This document shows, piece by piece, positions 35,662 through 47,400 of a stretch of 64,000 nt of DNA. Below the pieces are notes generated by a model, which saw nothing but the letters and a program-made list of their open reading frames with translations, ran no database searches and was not told the DNA's origin. The stretch comes from Thelonectria olida. Taxonomy: Eukaryota; Ascomycota; Sordariomycetes; Hypocreales; Nectriaceae. Every line of letters begins with the position of its first letter. Within the stretch, counting starts at the first letter, position 1. The DNA lies in the NCBI GenBank assembly GCA_020736575.1, contig JAGPYM010000054.1, positions 99,095-163,094 on the forward strand, read 5' to 3'. The translations under genes and the position numbers were made by a program.

Positions 35662-38600
35662 CTATTCCGCCTCGAACTCATCTAGTGCTAGTGTGTCTTC
35701 GATATTCTCTAATGGTACCCATATTGGGTTATTATATCCTTTCCACTTTACTAATACCTGCCGATGTCCACCTCGGCCGCGTGCGTTCTTTGCGGCAAGG
35801 ATCTTCTTAATGTAGTATTCTTCCTCTATTTCTCCCGTGTCTTCGGAGGGGACCCACTTGGGGTCCGGGCGTGAATCTGAAAGGACCTGGGAAGGCAATG
35901 GGTCGGCCGCGGCCCGCTCTACTAAGTCCATATGGAAGGTCTTATATACGTCGCCTGGCACGTTGAGAATGACATTTAAGGCGTCTTTTAGCCCTACTAC
36001 TATGTACTTAGTATATTTCCAATCTAGCTTCTTGCTCGGCCGGTTTGTTATTATATTTTATAGTAATAGCCACACCCGGTCGCCAATCTGAAATCGTTCT
36101 GCTGGCCTTTGGGATTTTTATATGGACTCCTGTTGCTGTTATTATATAAATGCGATTGCGGCTTGTGCGAGTTCTATGCCTTCCCTTAAGTGGGTGTGGA
36201 ATGCTACTGCCCGCCCCTTTGGCGACAAGTGGCTTGCTTTTGGGTAGTCCACCCGTTAGATAAGGTCTATATTGTAGCCGTTAAGGAGCTTGTTTGGGCT
36301 TATCCCTGTGACTGATGAGTCCCTATTATTTAGCTTTAGTTACATAGCGGCGAGGTAGTCCTTCCAGTCTAATTAAGAGAAGGCAATAATTACGCGCAGG
36401 ACTGCTTGAATCTCCTGGTTTGCTCGCTCCGTCCTGCTGTCTGTCTCTAGGTGGAAGGCTATAGATAGGAGTTGTTCGACCCCTGTAAGTTTATAAAGTG
36501 TGGCCTAGAACTTTCTAACCCAGTCCGACCCTCTATTGCTAATAATCTGCAGTGGGAATCTATAGAAATGCCACTAGCAGTCCCTAAATCGCTCTGCATA
36601 TGCCTTAGCTGCTATTAATATTATGGCCTCCAGCTGGATGTATTTAGAGAGACGGTCTGTAATAACTATTAGGTATTATGGGTCGTCCTTCTCTTTTATT
36701 AGCAAGTCTATTATAAAATTAACTGATATTTGTAACTAGTATTTATCTGCAATAGGCAGTGGTTGGAGTAGTCCTTGGCGCTAGCGTCTTGAGTTATAGC
36801 TGCTAATGTAATGGCAGTTTTAAACTAGCTGCGTGACTTTTAATAATATTCCGTCCTAGTGGTAATCGCATTATAGGGTGAGGAAGGTTGTGTTCTTCCT
36901 GGCGTAACCTGTTGCTTTATGGACCCATTGTGTGATTGTTATTATAAGTGGCTCCTATATGGGGATCTAGAGGCGGTCCCGGTATATAAGCGCTCCTTAT
37001 GCATTTAGCCTGCAATTTGTAATCTATTCTATTATAGTAGCTTCTTTTAGGAATTTTCTCTATCTGTTTTATATAATAAGGGCCCAGGCCCTATAAGTCT
37101 TATTTCCTTATACCGCTTGGTCCTAAAGGGACTATAAGTGCGCATCTATAAAAATTATATTTCCTACTAGCGGCTGCTATTACTCCTCCGCCTAAGCTCC
37201 CTCCTTAGGCACTAGTTGTAATTATACTACTTCTTGCGCTATGCGCGGGGCGCTCCCTTATAGCATGCCCTATACTATCATCCTATAAATCCGGATTAGC
37301 TGTATTACCTGGCCTATCTGCGGTTTATTATTACCTGCCTCCTGCTCCCTCCGAGAGAGGGCGTCGGGCCAGTATGCCTCTAATCCCGGCCGATACTTTA
37401 GAATATAATTAAATAGTAATAGAGTCTTTGCCTAGTGCGCTTGCCGTTTGGAGATGAGCTTTAGCTTAATAAAGTACTTTAAGTTCTTATAATCTATTAG
37501 GATAATAAATGGGTTAGCCGCGCCCTAAAGCTCTAATAACCATACTAATAAGTAAGAGATAATAGCTAGTAGCTCTTTATTATAGATTGTATAGTTTCGC
37601 TTGGCTGCTAAAAGGTAGGCGGAGTGGTAAGCTACTGGGTGTAAAACGCCCTTTGCGTTAACTTATGAGAGGCACCCTCCTAACGCCTGCCCCAAGCTGT
37701 CTGCTTTTATAATTATATTCCTCTCTAGGTCCTATTAGGTGAGGACTAGGTGCGAGATAAAAATGGTTTTCATTCTCTTAAAAGTATTATCCTCCTCCTC
37801 CATCTAGCGGAAAGGCACTCCCTTTTTAGTAAGACGGACTAGGGGGCTAATAATTTCTAAAAAGTTTAAAATAAATTTGCAGTAGAAATTGGCAAATCCT
37901 AGGAAGCTTCGCACTCCTCTTATTTTAGCTGGTAGTTCTTATGCCTGTATTACTGAAATCTTTTTAAGGTTAGGGCGGATAGTAACTCCCGCCTCTATAA
38001 TAAAGCCGAGGTATTTGATCTCTTTTACTGCAAATGCGCATTTATTTAAGTTAATATTTAAGCCTATATTATAAAGGCGTTCGAGCGTTGCCTGAACCTT
38101 CCCTATATAGTTGTCCCGGCTGCCCCTAAAGTAGACTAGCATGTCGTTTAGGTATACTGTTATAAAGTCCCTAAGGGAAGTCCCTAGCGCCTTATTAATA
38201 TACTATTAGAAGGTTGCTAGCGCCCCTAATAAGCTAAAGGGGGTAACTAGCCATTCGAAAAGGCCGAACCTCATTTAGAAGGCTGTTAAATGCTTGTTAC
38301 CTTTAGCCATACATATGCGATAGAATGCTGCGCGTATGTCTAGTTTTATAAACTAGTGCGCCCCGGAAAGAGAACGGAGGGTCTTTCTAATTAGGGGTAA
38401 AGGGTAGTAGTCTTAGGATGTGATCTTATTTAGCATGCAGTAGTCCACGCAAAACCGCCAGCCTCTATTTGCCTTCTTTATAAGTAGGACTAGTGCAGCT
38501 GCTAAAGAGGCACTCGCCCGAATCTATCCCTTATCTATAAGGTCTACAATCTGCCTCTATAGCTAGAGCAGATGGTCCCTTAACATGCTGTATAATGGGC

Positions 38601-39438
38601 CCTATGGTAGTTCTGGGTCGCGTCTGTCTGGCCCCTTCTTTAGCCGGATGCAGTAGTTGCTTGTTCCCTAATGCGGGGGGAGGGCGGATGCCTTCTTTTT
38701 ATTAAAGAGATCGGCAAATTCCCGGACCTCCCCAGGCAGCCTCTTAAGCAGGTCCGCCCGCCTATTCTCTACTACTATAGCACCTACATCCTATGTCTTG
38801 CTTGCAATAGCTTAGAGTACTGTTATAATCTTATGGATGCTTGTAGAGAGGAAGGACAACTTGACCTCCCCCCGTTTCATCTCCTGTTAAAGGAGGGCGG
38901 CGAAGACCGAACTTATAACCCTAGTCGCTTAGATCCTAGATAATTGCGCTGCGGATTCCTTCATGACCTGTCCTCCCGCATCCCCAATCTCTAATTCTCT
39001 ACGTTTCAGGATAATATAGATGTCCCGGTATTCCATTTAAGGGAGTTCCAGGATCGCATCCCGCATAAGTCCCGGGACCATATAGAATAGGGCTGGGCAC
39101 TTCCAGCTATCGATATCTAGCGAGGCGCGCGCCATTTACATGATCCTCCGCTCCCGATCTATCCCTACTGCTGCGCCTAGGCTTTATAGCGTGGACAGCC
39201 GGACCTATTCCAGGCCCAGCCTCTGGGCTGCTCGTTCGCTTATTGCACTATAGCAGTCACATCCGGAATCAATAAGGATATTAAGGAAACCCAAGTTATT
39301 AAATAGAATTGGGACTATTAATAAGGGTCCATCCATCCGGTTCTCTATCTCTTGTTCCTCTTCTACTATCATTCCCCTTATCCCTTCCAGTATGTCCCCA
39401 TCCCCTTCTATAACTGACCCTAATAGTGCGATTGGCAA
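35662..39438 (-). pseudogene. Chromovirus pol: protease, RT, RNase H, integrase, chromodomain
   Basis: Reading on the minus strand: protease with 'LIDSGCDCYSAIS' (39,205-39,438); reverse transcriptase about 38,500-37,939, with 'DIRAAFYRI' and the catalytic YxDD box mutated to 'YLNDML'; RNase H about 37,760-37,330, with 'YNKELLAI' and 'DALSRRE'; integrase about 37,200-36,000, ending 'GDRVWLLL' and 'DWKYTKYIVVGLKDALN'; and an intact chromodomain at 35,662-35,961 ('YYIKKILAAKNARGRGG', 'VLVKWKGYNNPIWVPLENI'). Many TAA/TAG codons interrupt RT to IN. Chromodomains direct integration to heterochromatin through histone H3K9 methylation, which fits the site of insertion. The Asp-to-Asn change in the RT box is a G-to-A change, again RIP-like. 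Confidence 0.88.
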
Positions 39439-39464
39439 GCTGGCGTACTGCCCCCGTGCGAGAC

Positions 39465-40722
39465 TTAGCTCGGGGGCATGACATTTCCCTCCTCTCCTAA
39501 ATCCGACTCCTTATCGATTGCCATTGGGTCGATATGGACGCGCTGGATGTTTGTTGGCCGTTTTGCCGTGAGTAAGGTGCAGTTGCTGGTATAGTGCTCG
39601 TCGGATCCGTAGCGGAGGCACTCGCCCTTCTCCCTTCGCGCGTTAAGGACAGTTTGGGGGACCTATTGCGCCCGTTTCGCCTGGTTTCTAGAGGTTAGGG
39701 AGGCTCTGCGGGATCCTTGGCCCCTAGCACCCCTGCCGCTTTAGCTGCAAACCGTCCTGGTTGCGTTTACGCCTGATATTGGCATGTCCCCTTCCTGGTC
39801 TATTGCTAATGGCGGCGTAGTTATGCTCCTTCCTAATGCTAGCCGCGCTTGGTGCCTCTCCTCTAACTTGTAGGACTTGATCTTAGTCGCTACCTCTCTA
39901 TACGCGCGGAGGGCTATCTTATAGTTAGAACGGTCGATTCCTTTGCCCAGGCAATATTCCTTTATCTTCCTATTTAACGCGCTATAGAGCCGGAGCAACT
40001 TGCTTTCGCCCGACCACTCTAAACCCCCCGCTTGGGCCAGAAGCTGCTTAAATTGCTGGTAGAAGTTGCGGAATGTCTTGTTCTTCCCTTGTTGGATGTA
40101 TTATAAATCTAAGAGGGCTTCCTCCTTCTTATAGTCCGTGGGGTAAAGGAATGCAATATACTTAATAAACGCTTACAGGTTATATGCGCCATGCTGCCCG
40201 CCCCTTTTATAATACACCCTAACCTTAGGTCTAACCTTGTCTATAATGGCCGTCTAGATGTAGAAAAATATATCCTTCTCGTCCCCAATAAAGACCCGAT
40301 TTGCGTTTAACTTATGTGTAATTATTAATCGCTAGGCTTTAAATGTCGCCTTATCGCCATCGAACGGGGGTCCCCTAGGTAAGGGTTTTTAAGCCAGTCG
40401 AGGTTCTTAGGGCGGGTTTAGCGTCATTCCGGTCGTTATGGGAGTAGTTCGTAGACGGGGAGGCACTACCTATAATCTGGGGCGATCCCTATCCCAGGCC
40501 CGGTCCTTGCGGTGCGCGGCTTCCAGTCGCTCCTATCGGTTGTAGAGTTGTTGCTACTGGTGCTGCGAGGACTTTATATAAGTATTGAAAGTTCTTTGTA
40601 GGGCTATTAATATGCCGGCAACATCTGGGGTTCCTTCTAAAGCTGGGGTGGATGCCCCTTGCGTCCATTTTGCTGCTAGTGCTATTAGGGTTGGGGCCCC
40701 CTGTGGCCACTCCCCCTCCTGG
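39465..40722 (-). pseudogene. Chromovirus gag remnant with damaged zinc knuckle
   Basis: The minus strand from about 40,710 shows gag-like sequence in broken frames ('SALNRKIKEYCLGKGIDRSN' near 39,980). A CCHC zinc knuckle near 39,585-39,630 has its second Cys as Tyr ('ECLRYGSDEHYTSNC'), the G-to-A outcome of RIP. It is followed by the PR frame just downstream. Confidence 0.75.
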
Positions 40723-40755
40723 CTTGGGTTAGCTATTATAATAAAGTTTATTAAT

Positions 40756-40987
40756 TATAATAGACTGGCCCTAGGGCGTCTATAAATAGGTGTTAATTAT
40801 AATATTAATAAACTTAAAAAGAAAGAAAGCTCTTCCCTTTTAGTATGCTTTAAGGCTTTACTAATATTCCTATATTATATGACCTAGCCCTTATGCTCCC
40901 TATTATACGCATCCGCTCTAGGTGCGGGCCGCACGCATGTCGCACGCGTGTATAACTAAGATACGGGCGCAGCCCGAATCCATAATA
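40756..40987 (-). repeat. Chromovirus 5' LTR (232 bp), RIPed
   Basis: Same length as the partner LTR and alignable without gaps. All 18 differences are T or A here against C or G in the partner, including both terminal dinucleotides. Followed by the TTAAG target duplication at 40,988-40,992. Confidence 0.93.
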
Positions 40988-40992
40988 TTAAG

Positions 40993-43900
40993 ATAAAATA
41001 AAAGCAATTTATAATAATACTTATAAAATAGTATAATTTATTTTTAAATTAATTAGATAGATAATTATAATATATATATTATAGCTAATACTAATAAAAT
41101 AGGTATTATAATAAAAGTATAAACTAGTTAAGCTATATAAAAAGCAGTTAAAATATATATAGTAAAATAGCAGTTTATAAGTATAAAATATAAAATAGCT
41201 TAATAGAAAGCTTATATAAGTTATATAAATAGGTATAAAAGTAAGAGTTAGTATGGAATAATATTAGCTAATTATAATTAAAATAAAATAATAAATTTAA
41301 AAGCTAGTTATAAAATAACTTAAAAGCTAAATGGAGAATAAGAATAATAATAATAATATTAAAATTAATTTAATAATAGGAAAGCTAGTTAATTATAAAG
41401 GAAGTTGGAATATTATTTAAAATTTGCAGTTAATATATAGAATATATATTATAAGGTAGTATTATATTATATATATTAGCTTTTTTAAAAAGCTGCAGCT
41501 AGAAATAATTATAATATTTAAAGAGATTAATAAGCTATAATATTAGTTTTTAAAAGGAGAGAGTATAAAAGAGAAGGGGCTAAAATATAAGTATAAAAGT
41601 TAAGTAATTAAATAGTAAAGTACTAGTAGCTTAATAAAAATAATTAAATATAAGTAAATAAAAATTAATTAAAAAGTAATATAAAATTTAAATAAGAATA
41701 TAACTAATAGATTATAAATACAATTTAAACTGGAGGCAATTTAGCAATTTAATAAATAAGCTAAAAGTATATAATTAATTATATTATTAAAAATAAGTTA
41801 AATAGTAATTAATATACTACTAATAGAAGCTAGAAAGAGTATATTATTTATACTACTAATAGTAATATAGAAAATAGAAATAAGTATTATAATAGTACTA
41901 TTTATAGTACTTATAAAAGACTTAATTATATAAGTAATAGCTATAAGTATTAATTATATTTAATTTAAGTTATTATTAAATATTAGGCAAGAGGGCATAT
42001 TATAAATAGTATAATTAGTAGTTATTAATATAAATATTATTTCTAATATTAAGTTTTTAAGTTATATAAATAGGCTATTATATATAGGCTTATTATAGTA
42101 AATATTTATTAATAAATATTATATAATTATTATAAATATTAAGTATTATATTAAGCTAGGCAAGCTATAAAGTTTATATTAGTATAGCTGCCTAATAGTA
42201 CTACTAATTATAATACTACTAGTTATATTTAAGGATTAGTTTTATAATAAAATACTAGCTAAATTAGTAGTAATAGTATAGGATTAAATAATAAAGTTAA
42301 ACTATTAATATTAAGTTAAGTAAGTTAAGTTAAAATGCGGGGCTATTAAAAAATATATTATTAATATTATATAGCAGTTTAGTAAATAAATAACTAGCTA
42401 TTAGAAAGGGGTAATATACTATTAGTTAAAGGGGTAATATAAGGCTATAATTAAGGAAATTAGTTATAAATTTTATTATAATAGTATAAGTAAAAAGAAT
42501 TATTATAAAATATAAATAGTATAAGCTAATAGGTAGGGAAATTAGTAGATTATAATAATAACTAGCTTAAGGATAGGGATTAATATTAAAAGGATTATTA
42601 TAATAGTTTATATAAAATAGCTATATAGACTAGTAGACTTTATATAATAAATAGATTAAAAAAGGTAATAAATAGAAAAAGTAATTAAGTTAATTATTAT
42701 GTATAATAAATAGCTATAATAGGAGAATAAATATTATAGCTTTATAAATAATATTAATTAAATATAAATAAATATATTTATATTAATATTAGGCTGTTAA
42801 TAAGCAGTTATTATAATATTTATAAATAGGGCTATAAGTAAAATATATAAAAATATAACTAAGGTAAAGCTTTATAATTAATATAAGCTATTAAGGTAGG
42901 TTATTAATAGTAAAAGTAAAATTAATAATAATAGTAAAAGTAATTATAAGGATATAAATAGAAGAGGGGAAATTTAAAAGGTATTTAATATAAAAGAAAG
43001 TATATAAGTTAGAATACTATTCTAATAGTTAAATAAAGTTATAAATAAGTATTTAGTATATTATATTTAATATTATTACTAGGGACTAGAGCTTAAAGAG
43101 GTGCTAAATAAATTATAATACTAATAAAATAGGCACTAGTATTAAATAGTAGTAAATAAGAGCTATAATATAATATAAAGAAAGATTATATTTAGGCAGC
43201 TATTATACTATTTTAAATATAAATTTTTACTAGATTAGTATAAGGAGATATAGGAGGGTAAGTAGGAAGGGGGTATTTATATATATATAAATAAGGTACT
43301 ACTAGTAGTATTAATAGGGTTATAAAGTAAGTAAGTATAGGAACTAGTAAAAAAGGAATTTAGATTTATAATAAATAATAGGGAGGAATTTTTTAAATAG
43401 TTTAGGGTATAGTACTAGTTTTATAAAATAAATAAAATAAATATATATATATTATAAAAAGTAGTTATTTAAAAGGTATATAAGGGTAGTAAGTATTAGT
43501 TTAATTAAAAAGTATAAAATATATATAATAGTAAAAAGAAAGAGAGGTTAATTTAAAAGGCTATTAGGTTAAATAATAGCTAGTATAAGGTAATAAGAAA
43601 GAGTTATAAAGTTATAAAAAGGGCTAGGGAAATATAAAAGAATAAAAAATAAAAAAGGAATTTAAAAATTATAAGTTAATAGAAGGAATTAAAAGCTATA
43701 AGTTTTAAAAGGTAATTAGAAAGAATAAAAGTATATTAATTAGTAATTATTAAAAAGTAATAAAATAGAAAGTTAAAATAAAGGGTTAGAAAAGTAATAA
43801 TTATTAGAAGTAATAAGTAATTATAATAAATATAATATATTAATATTAGTTTAAATTAGAGTTAAAAGGAAGTTAAATAAATAGTTAAATATAAAAGAGA

Positions 43901-44060
43901 GTTAAAAGTAATAATAAAAAAAAGATAAAAAGTAAAAAATAAAAAAGTTAAAAGGTTAGAAATAAAAGGGATTTAAATAGTTAGAGTTAAAAGTAAGAGG
44001 GATTTAAAAAGTTAGGGTTAAAAGTATAAGAAATTTAAAAGGCTTATATATATTTTTTAA
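40993..44060 (+). pseudogene. RecQ-like helicase gene, copy 1, core and C-terminal part
   Basis: The alignment with copy 2 resumes directly after the TSD and continues to about 42,330. The Walker A region near 41,815-41,850 reads as a decayed GAGKS box (two glycine codons lost to G-to-A), followed by hydrophobic motif Ia-like sequence. Further on, 'IVLLIIILLVIFKD' (near 42,205-42,235) fits the LLTATLP helicase motif III region, 'TSYQKGVIYYQLKGQYKAI' (near 42,390-42,445) fits motif IV, and the stretch near 42,600-42,665 fits the 'GLVDFVQQTGRGGR' motif VI of this family. A Lys/Glu-rich C-terminal tail with repeated GTTAAAAGTAAGAGGGATTT-type units extends to about 44,060. All frames carry many stops. 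RecQ proteins are 3'-5' DNA helicases; the fungal telomere-linked type is commonly multicopy near chromosome ends. Confidence 0.72.
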
Positions 44061-44203
44061 TTATAGCTAGGAAAAAGTTATAACTAGTAAATATATATAA
44101 TATATTACTTTACTAGTAAATTACTTATAAAAATATACTAAAGTAACTTAAAGGTTAAAATTATAGCTAAGTAGGAGTATATATTAAAAAGATAAAAATT
44201 ATA

Positions 44204-44400
44204 GCTAGTAGAGGTATCTTTTATATAGTTACTCTAGTAAAAAATATATTCTCTTATAAATAGTTAAATTATAGCTAGTAATTATAACTAGTAGAAGTAT
44301 TTTTTATATAATTATTCTAATAAAAGATATATTTCCCTATAAATAGTTAAATTATAATTAGTAATTATAGCTAGTAATTATAGCTAGTAGAGGTATTTTT
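44204..44400 (+). repeat. Imperfect tandem repeat, period about 83-96 bp
   Basis: AGTAGAGGTAT/AGTAGAAGTAT units recur at 44,207, 44,290 and 44,386, with TATAAATAGTTAAATTATA between. Lies just after the RecQ C-terminal remnant. Confidence 0.7.
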
Positions 44401-44429
44401 ATATAATATTTTTAATAAATAGTACCTCT

Positions 44430-47400
44430 TCTAATAATTCTTATTATATTAAAAACTTAAAACTCCCTTATTAGTATAATTATAATAATAGCCTAACTAT
44501 TTATTTAGTATTAACTTACTCTTTTAACTATATAATTATAAGTGCTATAATTTTAAAGCTGCTTACAACTAGTCTATAGGGGCTAAACTATATTAAAAGT
44601 AGTATACTATAAGCTGCATTTATATTATTTTATTATTAATATTATAAGTAACTTTTATCTATTTAATAATAAGATTATATTATAAGAATAAGCATTTTAA
44701 TAAAATATCTATTTATACTATTTAAACTAGTAAGTTAATTACTAGTATAACCTTATTTACTTTTAATTAGAGAACCTTTTAGTGCCCTAAAAACTAAAAA
44801 ATCTAAACTAGTTTAACTAATCCATTTAAATTATCTAAGTAGTTAACTAAATATTAATTTAAATAGTAGTAGTACTATTATAATTATATCTATTATATCT
44901 ACCTTAACTGCCTTTAGTACCTTAACTACCTCTACTATTATAACCACTTTTACTATTATACTTATTACACTTATAGTAGGACTACTATTAGTAGCCTTAA
45001 ATTAGGCCTAATATCACTTAGGGGCAGGACTAGGGGTGGAAGGAGGGCTTTTAATATTAGGGGTAATTTCTATTAAAGCTCTCTTATTAACTTTAATTTT
45101 ATAATTCTTTTAGCCTTAGGAGCCTCTAGTATATCTACTTTACTTTATTATTCTTATTATTTTATCTTTTTAGTTATTAATATTAGAAGGCTCCTTTTTA
45201 TTTTTAAAAGAGTCTACTACTAGCTTATCTAACTTCTCTTATACTTTATAATTTTTATAGCCTCCCGATTTTATTATTTTTATAGAGAATTATATTATTC
45301 TTTTTAAAAAGCTTTTTAAAACTTATAGTTCTCTTTAAATAGTATAATTAGCTTTTAATTAAATTAGGCATCCTTAAGGGATAGCCACTTTTTATAAGCT
45401 TAACTATTTTAAGCTTTCCTTTATAAGTGTGTAATATATTAAGCTGCTTTAATAATATAATTTATATTATTACTCTAAAAGACCTATTCTCCTTACTACT
45501 ATTAAAAAGGACCTGGGCTAGTATAGAAAATATATGCCTAAGATAATTATATAATCTAAATAATATACTAGATCGCTCTTACTTACCTTACGCTTAATAA
45601 TCTAATTATAATAGTTAAAAGGCATATACTAGACGTTTTTATTACCTTATAAATATATATTTCTAAGAGCTTATATTTATCTAATTAGAAAGACTAATCT
45701 CTACTAATAGCTATATTATCTATTTAATTATATAAAGCCGCTTAATATTATTATAATAGGAGTTTACACTTTAAAAAGGTAGAATATAACTGCATCCTTT
45801 TATTTAATCTAATAGAAATAACTAATTATTTAAATATTATTTTATATTTAAGTGCTAATTAAAGAAAATGCCCTTATTATAGTATTTATATAAATTAATA
45901 CTAACTAATATAGTCTAAATATTAGTAATAAAAACCTATATATTAAATTAGAATTATTCCACTTAAAAATAATTTAAGCTCGGTCTGCTATACTATTAGA
46001 TAAATAGATAGTACTAATAATATAGCTAGCTATTATAAGTATAAAGTATATAATATTATAAGAAGTTAGTAAAATATATTAAAAAATAATCTTATTATTA
46101 AGGGTATAAAGCCTCTTTATTATTAAATAATAAGATTTTACTTATAAATAAAAAGGGGCTTACTTTTAAATCTAAGTATATTTATAAAAACTAGAATATA
46201 CTTACTACTCTAGTAGCTATACTAGTTAAAAAGGTCTAGGGTTTAAATTATAAGGGTAACTTTATAATAATCTATTATAAGTATAATACTTAATTAATTA
46301 GGTAGGAAGGTATAAGTTAAATTGGGTTTAATAGTAAAGTAATTAAGTCCTCTATTAATAAAAACTTAATAAGTTCCTTAATATAGTTAATATTAAAATA
46401 ATTTACTAGGGGTAGTCTAGCTTTCTAGTATTTTAATATAGTTATAATTATAAGGAGGTTAGAAGTAAACTGGGTAAATATCTTCTAGTTTAATTTAAAA
46501 CTATAAAAGAGAGGTTAGTAGGTTCTAAAGAGTATATTACAAGGGTTAAAAGCGTTAGAATGCCCTTATAATAGATACTAAATTTAGTTAAGCTTTATAT
46601 AGTTAGCTAAGATCTTATTACTTTTTAAAATAATTACTACTTATATAATATTTAATATAAATGTTAGAAGGTAAACTTATAACCTTTTTATACTATTTTT
46701 AACCGAACTTAAAATTATTATAATAGCTTATCTTTTAATAGTAATAATTAATAGTAGGAGGTTTAACTAGGTAATTATCTCTCTATTTAATAGCTTAATA
46801 GGGGTTCTTATTATCTATTAAATATAGAGTTTCTTTAAAATTAGCTTGATTACTATAGACCTAAGTATATTCCCCAGCTAAGGTCCTAGTAATAGACTTT
46901 AATAAGTTTAATATAAGTAACTATATAGGAAATAGCTGCTTGCTTGACTCTATAGCTTCTTCTTTTAATAATTACCTCCCTTTCGCCTTATCCTCCTAAT
47001 TATTAATAAAGACCTAGTTAAAAATACTAGGTATAAATTAACATTCCCTATTTTAAAATTTTTATAAACTTTAAAAATTATAACTAGAATAATAGAGTTC
47101 TAGTATTTATAGCTTATTATAATATATTATTTAACTAAAGCTTATAGCAATCTGCTTATTAATATAAGTAATAAGTAATAGTAATAAAAGGATATTATAA
47201 AAAGAGTTATAATTAGAGTCCTATTATAAATAATAGCCCTTTTAATAGAAAAGCCTAATTATATTATAATATAAACTAGACTCTTTTTTTATATATTAAG
47301 CTTTATTATAAACTAGAATATTAAACTCCCACTTTTCTATTATATTATTATATATATAATAAGTAACTAGATTGCTATATAGAGTTTCTCTTAACCCCTT

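Larger units (their letters stand above)
33630..40987 (-). mobile_element. Complete Ty3/gypsy chromovirus inserted in RecQ copy 1
   Basis: The element is 7,358 bp with 232-bp LTRs at both ends starting TG/ending CA (RIPed to TA in one) and a 5-bp target duplication TTAAG at 33,625-33,629 and 40,988-40,992. The paralogous helicase copy at about 57,600 reads straight through the junction (ACCGAG followed by ATAAAATAAA), which is the empty site. A polypurine tract on the minus strand (GGAGTAGGAGGG, 33,864-33,875) abuts the 3' LTR, fixing the direction. Order on the minus strand is gag, protease, reverse transcriptase, RNase H, integrase, chromodomain. An accessory ORF on the plus strand lies between the chromodomain and the 3' LTR. 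Gag-pol is riddled with RIP-type stops, so the element is dead. Confidence 0.92.
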
